A stretch of 64,000 nt of DNA from Allolobophora icterica (GCA_963556255.1 OY744616.1:667777-731776), one strand, 5' to 3'; counted from the first letter of the stretch, positions 32,841 to 45,745 are shown. Notes: generated by a model not told the origin, from the letters alone. Numbers and translations: made by a program.

Positions 32841-33585
32841 CATAGAGATTCTGGGTCAGGAATTGGTCTGTCAACTCGGTAGAGGTATTGCGAATAGTTG
32901 CCACGTGAGCGCCTCGAGGAGAACGTTACACTCTGAGCACAGTTGTACTGTATCGGGTCCACAAGAAAACAGCACAAAGCGATGGAGTAGTTGATCTTTC
33001 AAGTCGATGGGTTTTTATTGCCACATCGTAGTCTATTTGCATGTCATAGAACCTAGAGATGCCGTATAACCATTCCGATATCTTATGTTGTGAGCAGCCA
33101 TTGCTCATGAACGTCTGAGCTTGAGGTTCCCTCATTGTGATGCCTTATACAGCTAATTTCCTCACATTAATGTAAATGTAACATAGCTCACAAAGGCAAA
33201 CCAACCGATTAACCGTATAATTTCGCACTTCTTCTGCTTCTCGCTGGGTTGATAAAAGTCTTCCAGTAACGGCTGTCTTCTAGGATCCGGTATCTCTATC
33301 TGCTGCTTTTCGTCACAATCAATTAATAGCCAATACTCGTGTATTGTTTCTTTCAAGCCTAGTTAAACTTTGTCAGAATATTTCTCAAGGCGAAGTCTGT
33401 CGTTAAAAAAATTGGAGCCGTCCGAGGAATTACGAGCTGGTCCGAATGGCGAAGGGCTAACAACTTCTTCAGCCACTCAGCTGTATAGATGTCGCTGGTG
33501 TTACTTATAGGTGCATTTACACCAACAATATGGCATCACTCGTCTCTCTACTGACTACCTTAATACCTATCGGACGTGGCATGCC
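32841..33585. other. Unassigned, possibly more of the decayed element
   Basis: Short frames on both strands (for example YRVHKKTAQSDGVVDLSSRW on plus near 32,950); no confident assignment. Confidence 0.3.
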
Positions 33586-34685
<1,100 letters not shown>

Positions 34686-34743
34686 GCGCCGACACCCGAT
34701 AGTAACATACATGTACATGTATGTTACTATCGGGTGTCGGCGC
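34686..34743. repeat. Perfect 58-bp palindrome
   Basis: Two 29-bp arms with no spacer, starting GCGCCGACACCC and centred on ACATGTACATGT near 34,714. As DNA it can extrude a cruciform; as RNA it would be a long hairpin. It ends 14 bp before a hAT-type element. Confidence 0.97.
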
Positions 34744-35057
34744 AGTAGTATATGCATTAGGGTGGAGCGAAAATGGAAAAAAAAATTTTAAGCAATCGTT
34801 TTCTAATAGTGATTGAAAGTTGCCAGCATCTTAGTGTAAATAGTGCTCAAAATATTGTTGATTTTGCTTTGCGTCTTCTGCCCTCTACCGGCGGTAAAAT
34901 ATTTACCATATCAAATTCTTTGAAAACGTCAATGTAGTGCATTATTTTTTCCTTTTCTTCAACTAACTGTCGTCGAACGATTACAATTCATGAAAAACGC
35001 GTTCAAATCAGTTGTGGAAATCGCATCTGGTATGCTACAGGGTTATGAAATTGTAAC

Positions 35058-35258
35058 TAGTAGGCGTAACTTTGGTTTATAAAGTGGGTGGGGGTACGAA
35101 TTTCCTACATACAAGAAGCAAGGCGCTGACTGCGATCTCTGAGAAGGCACACTAATAAAATATTGATTGGCATTGTTCAAAAAGTGGAGGGTACGGTACC
35201 CCAGTCCAAAAATGGGGGGTACGGGTAACCCTCGTACCACTCACAAACTACGCCTATG
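35058..35258. mobile_element. hAT-type MITE (CATAGGCGTAA family), 201 bp
   Basis: Inverted relative to the copy at 30,146. Ends TAGTAGGCGTAACTTTGG and CAAACTACGCCTATG, flanked by perfect ATTGTAAC (35,050-35,057; 35,259-35,266). Confidence 0.88.
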
Positions 35259-35329
35259 ATTGTAACGTCTAATGAGTGCAGCGACGTTACTGAAAAGAAG
35301 AAAATTAGGAGAGAACGAAAGAAGTACCG

Positions 35330-36000
35330 AAGCTCTATTCAAGCAGGATGTGCCAGTATACGACTGTAAGTGTTGAAGGGGTTTTCCAGAGAGTAGTCCA
35401 AAAGAGGTCCGAATCCGGTTTCCGGGGATGGGACAGATCAAGAGAGGAGGCAGAGCAGCTGTGAAGGAAGGCGTCGTTTAGGGCGAGAAGAATTGGAATA
35501 CAGAGGATCAGATGAGTCTGGGTAGGAGTACTTGAAAAGGTGAGACCAGTTTGGAGTGGAAAACCCGAAGATAGATAGAGGAACATGAGGAGAAAGATGG
35601 AGGACGAGTTTGGAGTGGAATGGTGATGGAGGAACCGAGAATCTGCGGAATTCAATGGGGGATAGTTCCAGAGGCGTGGTGCTCTGTTGGATATGGCTCG
35701 GTTGGAGAACTTGAGGTGTTTAGTGATCGGGAAAGACTGAGATAGGAGGAGGATTTTGTGGAGCTGGTTGCCTGGATGGTGAAGAGATCACGGAGGTACT
35801 TGGGAATATTGTATTGAGTTGTAAGTTAGTGATAGGACTTTGAAGTGCATTCGCTAGTTTAGCCAGTGGAGTGATTTGAGATTGAGAGTGATATGATGAT
35901 GTTTGGGCGTTCTAGTGACAGTTCTGGCAAGTGAGTTTTGGATAAGTTGCAGACGCTTGATTTCGGTGGATTCAAGGCTGAGGAAGAGGGAATTATTGCT
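35330..36000 (-). pseudogene. Decayed CR1/L2-like LINE C-terminus
   Basis: The minus strand carries VISSPSRQP-type text, PKYLRDLFTIQ-like and 'SNRAISNRAPRLWN'-like segments in shifting frames, corresponding to the end of a non-LTR reverse transcriptase. It is homologous to 10,430-11,066. Many frameshifts. Confidence 0.55.
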
Positions 36001-36488
36001 ATAATCAAGCTTTCAATGAACAATAGAGGTAACACTGGTTAATGTCGATCTTAAGCCAGATGCGACGAAGGTCACGAATGTGCATGAAGCAGGAGCGCGA
36101 GAAGTTGAAGATGCGGTTTGAGAAGGAGAGGTGTGGATCACAAGTCAAGTCAAGTGAAGTTTATTGAAACCATTCTGTCAAGGCACAATAATTGCAAGAT
36201 GTACACTGGTCATAAATGGTAACAAGGAAGCCCAGAAGGGATAACAATCCCGCTACTAGGGCACCTACGTAACAAAAGTAGTAGTACATTAAGATGGCAA
36301 CACATTATATGCCTTGAAACACTTTGAACAAAGTTGAGATAATGAGGTTAAGCCAACACATCAACATATTGAAGTATAATGAGATTAAGCTAAAGTTCGC
36401 TCTACAATCTCAACATACTGAACAAAATCAACCAATAAGATAAACTAACGAAGATGGCAACAAAAGAAAAAAGAAAAGGAAAGAAGGG

Positions 36489-38790
36489 TTAGCTAATTGC
36501 AAAACCATTTAATAAAAAGTCGCGTAGCAATCTTTTGAAGGAGTGCAAATTTAAGGCCTGCCTGATATTTTGAGGGACATTATTCCATATTATTGCGCCA
36601 GTATATTTTATTGAAAATCTACGAGAGTTTGAGTGGGCAAATATAGGGCGATAACATTTAGACTTCCTAGTGAAGTGTGAGTGAATATCTGATCCTGAAA
36701 GGAACAGACCCAGAAAAGGAGAAGGTAGTTGGTTGTGAGCTTGACAGTACATGAAATTACATATCTGGAATGTTCTAATCTGTGTGAATTTAAGGAGTTT
36801 ATAATCATGAAATAATGGGCTAGTGTGAGAGTTAAAAGGGGATCCAGCAATAAAGCGCATTGCACGTTTTTGTAATGTCACTAACTTGTGCAGTCTGGAG
36901 TCATAGGTAGATGTCCAAACCAAATTGCAATAGGAGAAGTATGGATATACCAGTGAGTAGTATAACTTTACACGGACGGAAGGGGGGGAGCAAGTAGGAT
37001 GTTCGAAATAGTAGGCCAACATTTTTTGCAATTTTTTTAGAAATATTTTGTATGTGTACATTCCATGTTAAATGTTCATCAACAAAAACACCAAGAAATT
37101 TAGTAGAGGTGACCTGTGAGATTGGAGTGCCATTAATACATAGGGCAGTGGAGCAGTTCGGGGGGCAGATTTTTCTATGGGAGGTAAATAGGATATAGGC
37201 TGTCTTTTCTAAGTTCAGTGAAAGTTTATTAGCAGCAAACCATTCGGCTATTGGGATAAGTTCAGCATTGACAGTCTGGAGTAGGGTTTGGTGAGATTTA
37301 TGAGAGAAGAAGACGTTAGTGTCATCAGCGAATAGGATGAAAGACATAATGGGTGATGCGTTAGGCAGGTCATTGATGTATAGAAGAAAAAGTAAAGGAC
37401 CAAGATTTGACCCCTGCGGGACTCCGTATTTAATCGCCCTTAAGCCAGATAAAGCGCCATTGCAGAGAACGCATTGAAGACGATTATCAAAATAGCTTTT
37501 AAACCAATTAAGTTGGGTGCCTCTGATACCATAGTTTGCTAATTTGCGAAGAAGGATGTCGTGATTCACGGTATCGAAAGCTTTTGCCAAATCGAAAAAT
37601 ATACCAATAGAAAATTCATTGTTTTCAAATGCACTAGAAATTTTGTCATGCATAGTCATTAATGGCATGAAAGGAGAATGACCAGTTTGAAAGCCATGTT
37701 GGGAAGGGAAAATAATGTGGGATTTGTCAACAAAATTAATGAGCCTACTGTACATTATTTTTTCGTAGTACTTGGAGAAGTAAGGTAGTATGGAAATAGG
37801 CCTATAATTGGCAGGGTCACTTCTCTCTCCCTTCTTATAAATAGGAACTACCTTAGCAATTTTTAAGGCTTGTGGAACTATGCCAGTATTAAAGGAACAG
37901 TTGATAAGCTCAGCTAGGATGGGAGCGATAAGAGCCATGAGAGGGGCCGCCACACAGGGATCAATGTCATCAATCCCTCTGCTGTGAGTATTACGAATTT
38001 CCCTACTTACATTGAGAATTTCCTCAAGTGAAGTAGGGACTAGGCCAAAAGAGTTAGGTAGGGGGGATCTAAGTACTCATAAATAGAGGAGCAAGTGGTA
38101 GGAATTTTATCAGCTAGAGAATGGGCAATGCTTGAGAAGTATTGATTAAATTCATTAGCCATTTGCATCGGCGAGTCGCTAATAGAGCCATTAATTTTTA
38201 AGGCATCGATTTTTGATTCCTGCTCCCTCATCTTTATTATGGATCGAATAAGATTCCAAGTTTTTTTAAGATCATTACTATACTTATTGAACTCGACTGT
38301 ATAGTAATCCCTCTCGGCATTTTTTCTAATTGTTTTAAATTTATTCCTGTATGAGATAAACTTGCTTTTATTATCAGGAGACGGTTTTTTTATATACCTT
38401 AGATAAAGTTGATTCTTCTTCCTACTAGATTTAAGGAGCCCCCTCGTCATCCAAGGGTGATTGAATAGAGGCTTCCCTTTCTTCTTGCTAGGTTTTACCG
38501 GGAATGCAGCATCATAAAGTTGTTTATATTTCGCTAGAAACAAGTCGTAGGCTTTATTTGCGTCCCCACTATGGCAGGCAGCTAATACTGAAGTCCAGTC
38601 GGCTTCGGAAAGGGATGCACTAAAGATTTTTTTATTCTCATCGTTTATAATGCGAGTGTCAGGTAAAGGGGAATTTTTATGGCTAGGGGTTTCTAAATCA
38701 AAGCAAGTAAGGACAGGCAGATGGTCCGAGATGTCTGAAGTAATGATTTTAGATTCGACTATGCAGGACCAGGCATTAGTATAGACATTG
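36489..38790 (-). pseudogene. LINE ORF2: linker and reverse transcriptase, frameshifted
   Basis: In order: NVYTNAWSCI resuming after the SINE, a basic linker (FNHPWMTRGLLKSSRKKNQL), RT motifs NYRPISILPYFSKYYEKIMY, GIFFDLAKAFDTVNHD, YGVPQGSNLGPLLFLLYIND and FADDTNVFFS (catalytic Asp pair present), then the thumb and C-terminal tail to 36,489. One frameshift lies near 38,057 and another near 36,985, at a run of seven C/G. The catalytic residues survive, so the copy is recent. It would act in the nucleus in target-primed reverse transcription if intact. Confidence 0.85.
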
Positions 38791-38794
38791 GTTT

Positions 38795-39001
38795 AGATCT
38801 GGCGTAGAGTGCGAGAGGTACAGAGATCGAGTCCCGTAGGCGGATAGCTTTGTAGGCTGCAATTTGCGCCGTGTAAAATACACTGCTGTCTGTTCTGTTA
38901 GTAGTTAAGATTTATCGCATAACATGTACTTGTACAGCGCAGTGCGTTTGCAGGCGCTTAATTAAAGAAAAAATATTATTATATTATATTATTATATTAT
39001 T
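38795..39001 (+). mobile_element. tRNA-Arg-derived SINE inside the LINE
   Basis: CTGGCGTAGAGTGCGAGAGG with B box AGATCGAGTCCC and an (ATT)-rich tail, almost the same as 17,545-17,720. The tRNA head is cut at the anticodon arm. Comparison with the intact LINE shows ~20 bp (codons STRTLID) lost at the insertion instead of a clear target duplication. Confidence 0.85.
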
Positions 39002-40009
39002 ATGTGAAGTTATCCTAGTGGGCCTAGTTATGGTAGGAAGGAAATTATGGGCAGACATGCTATTTAAAAAGAGACCAGTTCCATGATGGTCATCAGCCCT
39101 TAGCAAGTCAATATTGAAATCTCCCATAATCATTACATGCCTATCCCTATGAGCGATTTTAGTTAATAAATGATCTAATTCTAAACGAAATTCTTCTAAG
39201 TTTGATCCAGGAGGCCTATATATTACTCCGATCAAACAAGTGCCTTTCTTCAAAGTAGCTCGAATAAAAAGCCCCTCGAAAGTGTTCTGGATGGAATTGA
39301 TGGGTAAAGGGTCAAATGACTGGTATGGAATGTCTTCCCTTATCAATATTCCCACCCCTCTTCCACTGCCGCCAGATCTTGCTTTGTGAATGAAGTTAAA
39401 ACCCGGTACATTTATGGTGTCTGCTGACTCAGTATCGAGCCAAGTTTCTGTGAGGGCCAATACAGAAACAGGGAGTTGAGTCAGTAATTCCTCAACATCA
39501 GTTAATTTATTTAAAATACTCCTACAATTTAGGTGCATCGCAGAAAATAAAGTGGAGGAGGCAAGTTTGGGTTGCAAGGATTGGGGAGTGCAGTACAGGC
39601 TATCCCAAGTTGAATCGGCAAAGATGTTGGCATCAGGGTCAATGTCAATATTATTTAAGAGGTAGCGACTGTCAGAACTGTCTGGAAACATATTCAGCCT
39701 AGTAGCTTCGGAGATTGGGGGTGTACAGGTATAGGGAAGGCTGTCCTCATTTATAGTTCTCCAGAAGTCATCGTTATTTGAAATGCCATTGAAAGGAAGT
39801 ATATCAAGTAGGCAGCAGGTACATAACCAACACTCAACAGTAAATCGTGAATAGAATTCAGCATTATAGCACTCTAAGTGTATTACTCTCGCACACCCTA
39901 CGCAGGTAATTACCCCAGAGAGTTCATCTATGCTAAGCGAACATATAGTACAGGTAAGCAAGCTTCCCCTTAACATGGGAGCGGGCAAAAGACAACTAAG
40001 CGTGCACAA
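38996..40009 (-). pseudogene. LINE ORF2 N-terminus: PHD-like finger and APE endonuclease
   Basis: Residues 21-65 carry a C4HC3-like pattern (CTICSLSIDELSGVITCVGC, HLEC, CWLCTCC) typical of a PHD finger. The AP-type endonuclease follows: HLNCRSILNKLTDVEELL, ALTETWLD, GRGVGILIRED, IGVIYRPPGSN, MGDFNIDLL. It is cut by the SINE after RPTRITSH, before the SDHLP motif, which resumes at 38,735. It nicks target DNA in active relatives. Confidence 0.85.
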
Positions 40010-40380
40010 TCATCAACAGCGAACGTCAATATTATTAAGAAATTAAACTAGGTCACATGAAGTAAACTTTAAGTATAAACTTAATAAGGCTGTCGCAACA
40101 CAAGAGAGGTTATCTACCTCTTAGAAAAAACAGCTAGGCCATATAATAATAATATATAACAACGATAATATATATAACTATATACCAAGGCTGTCGCAAC
40201 ATAAATCAACCTAAGCTAGGTCTTCTACGACGTCATTAGTAAAGCGTATTATTGCTGCCACAGCGAAAACAGGAACCGTCACCAGGAACACCGGTAAAGC
40301 AGTCCAACGCGAGGGACACAGCAGACATAGAAACCAGGGTTCTTGCGCTTGTGTGTAGTCGGATGAAGGAAGTGGTGAAG

Positions 40381-40620
40381 TTACTTGGTTTTGAAAGCCG
40401 GAATAGTGCGGGGTGGATCCACGGAGGATATATTATCCAGATGCTTGAGAGAAGTGATCCTCCTTGGTTTTTCGGCAGCGTCCTCCGACAGGCGAATGAA
40501 TACCAATCCTCCCTTCGTCCAGGTAGAGACCAGTAGTTTCTCTTTTACTAGTTTCCTGGCTTTGGCAAAGATTGATGAGTTGTGTTTTGTCAGGTATTCG
40601 TTGACATACACGGCAAGTAA
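40381..40620 (-). pseudogene. LINE ORF1 C-terminal fragment
   Basis: YVNEYLTKHNSSIFAKARKL, then VSTWTKGGLVFIRLSEDAAE, aligns with the end of the intact ORF1 at 50,457-51,356 (YINEHLSSQAAQTYAKARSL; VLSTWTMGGVVYLRTTEKPG). It shows that both LINEs have the same two-ORF plan. The N-terminal coiled coil is missing. Confidence 0.8.
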
Positions 40621-41024
40621 TACCGATTGCGGTCGGGGAGATCCGAGTTGAAGGTTAAGAAACGATGACTTAGTTGATAGGTGTATCGAAGGGGTTAGGA
40701 CTTTTCTTATATGATCAGGAAGGCCTAGGATGAATTCTGTTTGGAAGGGTTGAGGCAGAAGAAATTGAAAAAATCCACTGTGAAACTATAGGCTGAACAC
40801 GTTGAAATATTGTATCGACGGTAGAGGGCAGAATATATCATTTGAAATTTATAATATTTGGTGTGTTTTTTCTCTACCCAAGTTGCATCTTTTGCGCACT
40901 ATTATAATTCATTTACTAAAAAAATTTCACTCCACCCTAATATGCATCGCTTGACTTAGCTTATTACAGTATTATGCTTAAGGTATCTGCTTATTCTAAT
41001 ATTCACAAACTATCTTCTGAACAG

Positions 41025-41137
41025 AAGGATGACGGTTTTTTTGAGCCACAGCGGAAAAGAGTATGAACAAACAAAAACCATCGACGTATATCTCAGACGC
41101 CATGGAATAACTACGTACGTCGCAGAAAGAGATGTTC
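41025..41137 (+). CDS. TIR-domain exon A
   Basis: The reading RMTVFLSHSGKEYEQTKTID, then VYLRRHGITTYVAERDV, matches the start of a Toll/IL-1 receptor domain: the (V/I)FLSHS box 1 strand, then a helix and the GI-x-x-YV-x-E-D strand. Box-1-like Ser-His and the acidic ERD are visible. The acceptor is TTCTGAACAG and the donor GTAAGT, giving 113 bp (1 nt, 37 codons, 1 nt). It joins in phase to exon B (42,187). TIR proteins act in innate immune signalling or as NAD-consuming enzymes; the catalytic Glu cannot be judged here. No upstream or downstream exons were identified with confidence, so this may be a fragment. Confidence 0.6.
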
Positions 41138-41416
41138 GTAAGTAATGATAATCATTTCTATATAATTATTATTGCAATCTAATGGCGACTCCTTGTCACT
41201 GAAACCGTCTTCTATGCATTCCAAAAGTCATACTCCCTTTGAGCGAAAATCATACGAAGCCGTGGGTAGGAAGGGTTCTGTGATCATGGTGCAGAGGAGA
41301 GAAAGAGGCAAGTAGACCTAACCCGCAGCTTCTCCGTTTGCAAGCCAGTTAATACAGAGGTCATTTATGGTGGCCCTGGTTGATGTGGAACAGGAGTTGG
41401 AAACGGTGACTGATTC

Positions 41417-41717
41417 CAGGGGCGCCCACAGACTAAAAAAATTGGACGCACAACAAAAATATTTTCAATTTAGGTGACATCTAAATGCTTTAACATGGCG
41501 TATTGGCGGTATTGCCGTTTAACAAATTGTTGTTTTCTGTGGCATTTATTTTTGCTCTTGATTAAAAATAATATAAGAATGTTCTGTTTTGCATGCTAGC
41601 CTATGTAGGTGATTCAATTGCCTTCAAAAATATTGATGTGAAGACAATTCCTTGTGTGGATTTGATTTTTGGGGTGGACGCACGTGCGTCCAGTGCGTCA
41701 CGCTGCGGGCGCCCCTG
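41417..41717. mobile_element. hAT-type MITE in the TIR-gene intron, 301 bp
   Basis: Ends CAGGGGCGCCCACAG and CTGCGGGCGCCCCTG, perfect 8-bp flanks ACTGATTC (41,409-41,416; 41,718-41,725). Confidence 0.93.
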
Positions 41718-41737
41718 ACTGATTCCATTGATCCTGG

Positions 41738-41996
41738 GCAGCACTCAACAGATGGACCAGTTCCAATCGGAACGGACAGCAACAACCTGATCATATCACC
41801 AGTTCTAATACTCCGTCAGAGGAATTTGATCCAGAACCCATAATTGAAACTATCGAGCCGCGAGAAAAGCACTCCTCGGTGGATGAGCGACTTTATCAGG
41901 GCATGATAATCTCTGTCCAACTATTTTCAGTTGATGTGGCAGTCCACCCCAGACCAGAATTGCTTAGTGTGCGAGAAACCGTATAGATTAAAGACA
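41738..41996 (+). other. Open frame in the intron, unknown
   Basis: The frame reads ALNRWTSSNRNGQQQPDHIT, then EEFDPEPIIETIEPREKHSS, and ends at a stop near 41,985. It may be a retroelement or exon remnant; not recognised. Confidence 0.25.
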
Positions 41997-42186
41997 TATC
42001 CTAACCAAAACTGGATGGTATGTAATAGAGTTACACAAGATACCTACCTATCAGAGGGCATCCATTCAGAAGGAAGGCGCAAGGAAGGTCGACCGAGTAA
42101 TAAAGGGAGGGATTTAACCATATGTTGTGATTCGTGTGGCTTTATCAATGGTTATTACAATTCAGTCATAAATTTTCTCATTACAG

Positions 42187-42288
42187 TTGAAGATCTGCAC
42201 AAGTCGCTGACGTATGGTCTGCAAAACAGTCGAATCGTACTCTGCCTGATCTCGCCAAAGTTCGATCAATCTGACTGGACCTCAATGG
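42187..42288 (+). CDS. TIR-domain exon B
   Basis: The reading EDLHKSLTYGLQNSRIVLCL, then ISPKFDQSDWTSM, fits the second half of a TIR domain: helix, then the S-R-x-x-(I/V)-x-x-(I/L)-S-P-x-(F/Y)-x-x-S-x-W core. The acceptor TCATTACAG and donor GTGAGT give 102 bp (2 nt, 33 codons, 1 nt). Joined to exon A (which ends C) the split codon becomes CTT, Leu. The intron between them is 1,049 bp and carries a MITE. The following exon with the C-terminal helix was not found; retroelement debris begins at 42,330. Confidence 0.62.
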
Positions 42289-42338
42289 GTGAGTATATTT
42301 CATAACGTCATATTTTTGGACTTAGGCCTATCTACAGG

Positions 42339-42590
42339 ATGGCCAATACCAGACTGATCACACAGGTCGTGTTTGGAATGATCGACGGCAGAGAGATTAA
42401 AGGTAAGCTAAACCGAGAATGGCTTGATGATGATTTTCTGAGATTGATGCAACATGGATCAGCAAATGCTGAATCTCGTTGCACAGTATCGAAACGAGCG
42501 GAGACAGACAGTGAGACACGCGATCGACATCAGCGGGTGATGAGCCCATGGACAAAGAGAAGAGAAGTAGAGGACGGGTTGTTTAGTCTA
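42339..42590 (+). pseudogene. RTE-type LINE C-terminal fragment
   Basis: The reading TRLITQVVFGMIDGREIKGK, then LNREWLDDDF, resembles the tail of RTE-like reverse transcriptases (VMFGMIDGxRxRGRPxREWLDD). It is about 85 codons and diverges after REWLDD. Confidence 0.55.
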
Positions 42591-43869
42591 TGATTAAATA
42601 TATAGCTACGGAGAAAGGCACGCTAGGCTTGTGGGTGGGTATTCGTTCGCTCATAAGTTTTTGTACAAAGGAAATGCGAAGAAGTCTACGGTTATTTTTC
42701 CTTTGTAATGTTATTGTTGGTGATCGTGGACTGAGTTCGAATCCATACTGAGTTCGAATCCATACTGCTTTGTCATCCATCCTAACACTGGCCCAGTTCA
42801 GGTTTGCTTAATTCCACTCTGCCTGTCTTCTCCGAATCATCAAAAGTGAATGGTCATGCTGCAAAGAAGTTTGTGCTAGCGTCAACGGGTGCTACTGTGC
42901 GAGACGGTCACGCAACGTCAGCTTTGAGCGCAAGTTATACGTTGCAGTTTTTTTTATAGTTTATATACATTTCAAATATTTATTTGACCAAAAAACTGTG
43001 TAATACTCTGCCACGTGCATCTGTTATTGTGCTATTGACTATGTAATCTAATTATTCACCGTAAACCACATTTTATAAAGATTTCATAAATGGCGGCCTC
43101 ACAGGCGTCTGTACACGCTGTAATATTCTATGTTTGAAAAACCGAACCCATATGCACAGCGACTTTGAAGGCGTATGGTGATGTTAAACTTTCGCTTGCG
43201 ATTACTGAAAGTAGCCAAAAAGAACTCTCAATTTCTACATGAATACCAAAATCTTTAAGAGATTAACTGTTAGGCCTACTAGGCCTGCTTATTATTCATA
43301 CCCAATTGGTTAAGGTTTAATCCGAGTTTTGGAGCTTCTCCGACTCTGTTATTTCAGTCATTGTCTATTTAAAACGCAGAGGTGTGTTATGGATACCAAC
43401 TCAAAAAAAAATTCATGGCGCTCCAATTAAAGAAGGGACACGTAGCAAAGCTTCCGGGAGCAATGATCCTGTCACGCCTTCTTCTGCTTCCTGCTTACAA
43501 CAAAAAGACACTGAGGGCAACTCTGCCAATCTTACTTAAAAAAATTCGGAAGCTACTCCTAGGTGAGTTATTTCATATATTATCATGGAGACATTTTTAA
43601 AGGGCTCTGTTGATTTAGCTTTACGGTCCACTGATAATGGGATTGCGACGAAATTGAACAGTGTGAACGTATCTATATGTTCAAAAAAACTAAAACTCCA
43701 CCTTTTAAAATATTGTTTGTGTTCCAAAAATGTGCAAATATTCTAGACACTAATAGATCTAAAAAATCTTAAACACCACTTAAAAGTATAATGCAGGCTT
43801 ATACCCGAGTTAAAAGGTTGACAAGGCTGTGATATGCTTACTTAGTTACTTAGAGTGTTAATGCAGGTT
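42591..43869. other. Unassigned, with a duplicated tRNA-like B box
   Basis: At 42,730-42,767 'ctgagttcgaatccatac' occurs twice in tandem (B-box-like GTTCGAATCC). A 50-codon frame at 43,413-43,562 (MALQLKKGHVAKLPGAMILS) ends at a donor-like TAG|GTGAGT and might be an exon; no family recognised. Confidence 0.35.
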
Positions 43870-45745
43870 CCGTATTGAATTGTATAACTGAAATTAAATC
43901 CAGTTTACTCGTTAGTGACCGACTACGGTCGTCGAGACCAATATACAGCACAAACCAACTCATCGAGTGCATAGATCATACGCTGGAAGAGATCCACGAT
44001 AATGCTGAAGATTCGACTATTATCCTGGCGGGTGACTTAATCAGCTGCCGTCAGCGAAGGTTCTGGAAATGGCCCTCAAAGCTGAATTTCAGGGCTCCTC
44101 GCATGAGGGACACCCGCTGGATAGGATATACTCCTCGGACGGCTCATTCAAGGAGTATATAGCAGTAAAATCTACAATCAATACCAGGCTGTCCCCCTAT
44201 GATGAAGCTTGGTGAATCGTGCCATACGACGAAAGGGAGAAGGACGGAAACATTCCGTCTTCGCACACCCAGACAATTCGCGAATTGTGAGGTCCCCTTG
44301 CGGGGCAAATTTGGATTTCGTGTTAGATTGCTCTTCCCCGGCGGAAACTTTTGAGGCCTTCTACACCTTCATGACCTCGGTTTTCGACCTCTACTTCCCA
44401 CTACGGAGCATTGTCATCAAAGAGAGCGACCCGCCCTACATGAAGCCTGTCGTAAAATACTTGCTTCGAAAACGAAACAAATTGCTCAAAAAAACCAGAA
44501 AGAAGCTCTCTGATAGGATAAATGGCCTTATCACACGTCGAAACACAACATCCTTCGAGCGCCTCAAGCGGGGATCGAGTGATCTGTGGAAGGAAGTAAA
44601 TCGGCTACGGGGAGACGATCAGAGGGGAGCCCAATCGCCAACGTCTGGAGTCACAGCCACATCACTAAATCAACACTTTGGCAGAATTTCCACGGATGAA
44701 CAACATGCCCCTCCTACGAGAAAAGGCAATGGGTGATTGTTGCAGCAACCACCTACAAGCTACTGGAGACAATAGGACGAACGGCTGCGGGGCCTGTAGG
44801 CCTGCACTCGTGGTTCCTGGTTCACTCCGCCCCGATGATAGCTGAGCCGGTGGCGCATCTATACAGCACTTCTGTTCACTTTTCGTATCCCCCCAGTGGA
44901 AGACTGTGCCTAAGGTCAAACATCCGAATGAGGTGGCTGACAATCGACCTATCTCTTTGACACCCATCCTTTGTCGTCTGCTCGAAAAATACATAGTTCG
45001 GCGGTATTTCCATCATGTTTTACTTTAATCCAAGTTAAACCTGGACTATTATAGATACAGGTTTGCCTTTCGACCGACCTGGTAGCACTGATCTCCAACC
45101 TCACAGAACTATTGGAAACTAATCAGTATGTTCACCTCATTGCTTTGGACTTCACTAAAGCTTTCGACACGGTTCGGCATTCGTACCTGATGGAGCAAAT
45201 AGCGGAGATGCCAATACCAGACTGCATCCACAACTGGATTATTGCCTTTTTAGAAGACCGGAGTCATACAACCAAATTCAACCGAGAAATTTCACAAACT
45301 GTTAAGATAAATGCAAGCATTGTTCAGGGTTCTGGCACTGGCCCAATTCACTTTATCATTTCTATCTCTAAGCTCGGGACGATTCACCCTGGAAACAGGA
45401 TCCAAAAATATGCAGGTGACAGCTATTTAATGACTCCTGCCTCAAATAGTGACACGGTAACAGCTTAATTGGACCATGTGACAAATTTGGCTGTTTCATG
45501 AAACCTGGAACTTAACAAAAAAAGACACAGGAGATGATCGTCAGAGGGACTGGGGGCCGGGCGAGGCGTATGGTTGGCCAAGCTGTTGTTCCGGGCGTGG
45601 CCAGAGTAAGCAGCATGTAGGTTCTGGGAGTTAAGCCGAGGGTTTATAGTTTAAGGCCTAGATCCCATGACAGGGCTTTACTACACCCCGACAACAGCAT
45701 GAGGGAAACTTCTATTGTCAGAATGCTGTATACTTACTAACCAAC
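43870..45745 (+). pseudogene. Decayed non-LTR retrotransposon (endonuclease to RT)
   Basis: On plus: an endonuclease remnant, IDHTLEEIHDNAEDSTIILA then GDL; a linker at 44,209-44,736 (YFPLRSIVIKESDPPYMKPV, SDLWKEVNRLRGDD); RT start NRPISLTPILCRLLEKYI (~44,940); and 45,112-45,468 with LIALDFTKAFDTVRHSYLME and YAGDSYLM. The catalytic YADD is mutated to YAGD, so it is inactive. C-terminal traces (EMIVRGTGG, VLGVKPR) extend to 45,700. Several frameshifts. Confidence 0.8.

Larger units (their letters stand above)
36146..40640 (-). mobile_element. CR1/L2-like LINE, nearly full length but damaged
   Basis: Order on the minus strand: ORF1 C-terminal fragment (40,620-40,381), ORF2 with PHD-like finger and APE endonuclease (40,009-39,002), an inserted SINE, the linker and reverse transcriptase (38,790-36,489), then a 3' UTR with the GTAGCGGGATTG...ATCCC hairpin and a (TTGAC)n tail. 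It is organised like the intact LINE at 45.8-51.4 kb. 5' truncated within ORF1. Confidence 0.88.
34758..40939. mobile_element. hAT-type element enlarged by nested LINE insertions
   Basis: The left end TAGGGTGGAGCGAAAAT and right end (reverse complement) TAGGGTGGAGTGAAATT are flanked by the 8-bp repeat ATATGCAT (34,750-34,757; 40,940-40,947). A further inverted match, TCTGCCCTCTACCG, lies 119 bp from the left end and 107 bp from the right end. Between them sit a MITE, a decayed LINE and a 4.5-kb LINE. No hAT transposase was recognised. Confidence 0.72.
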
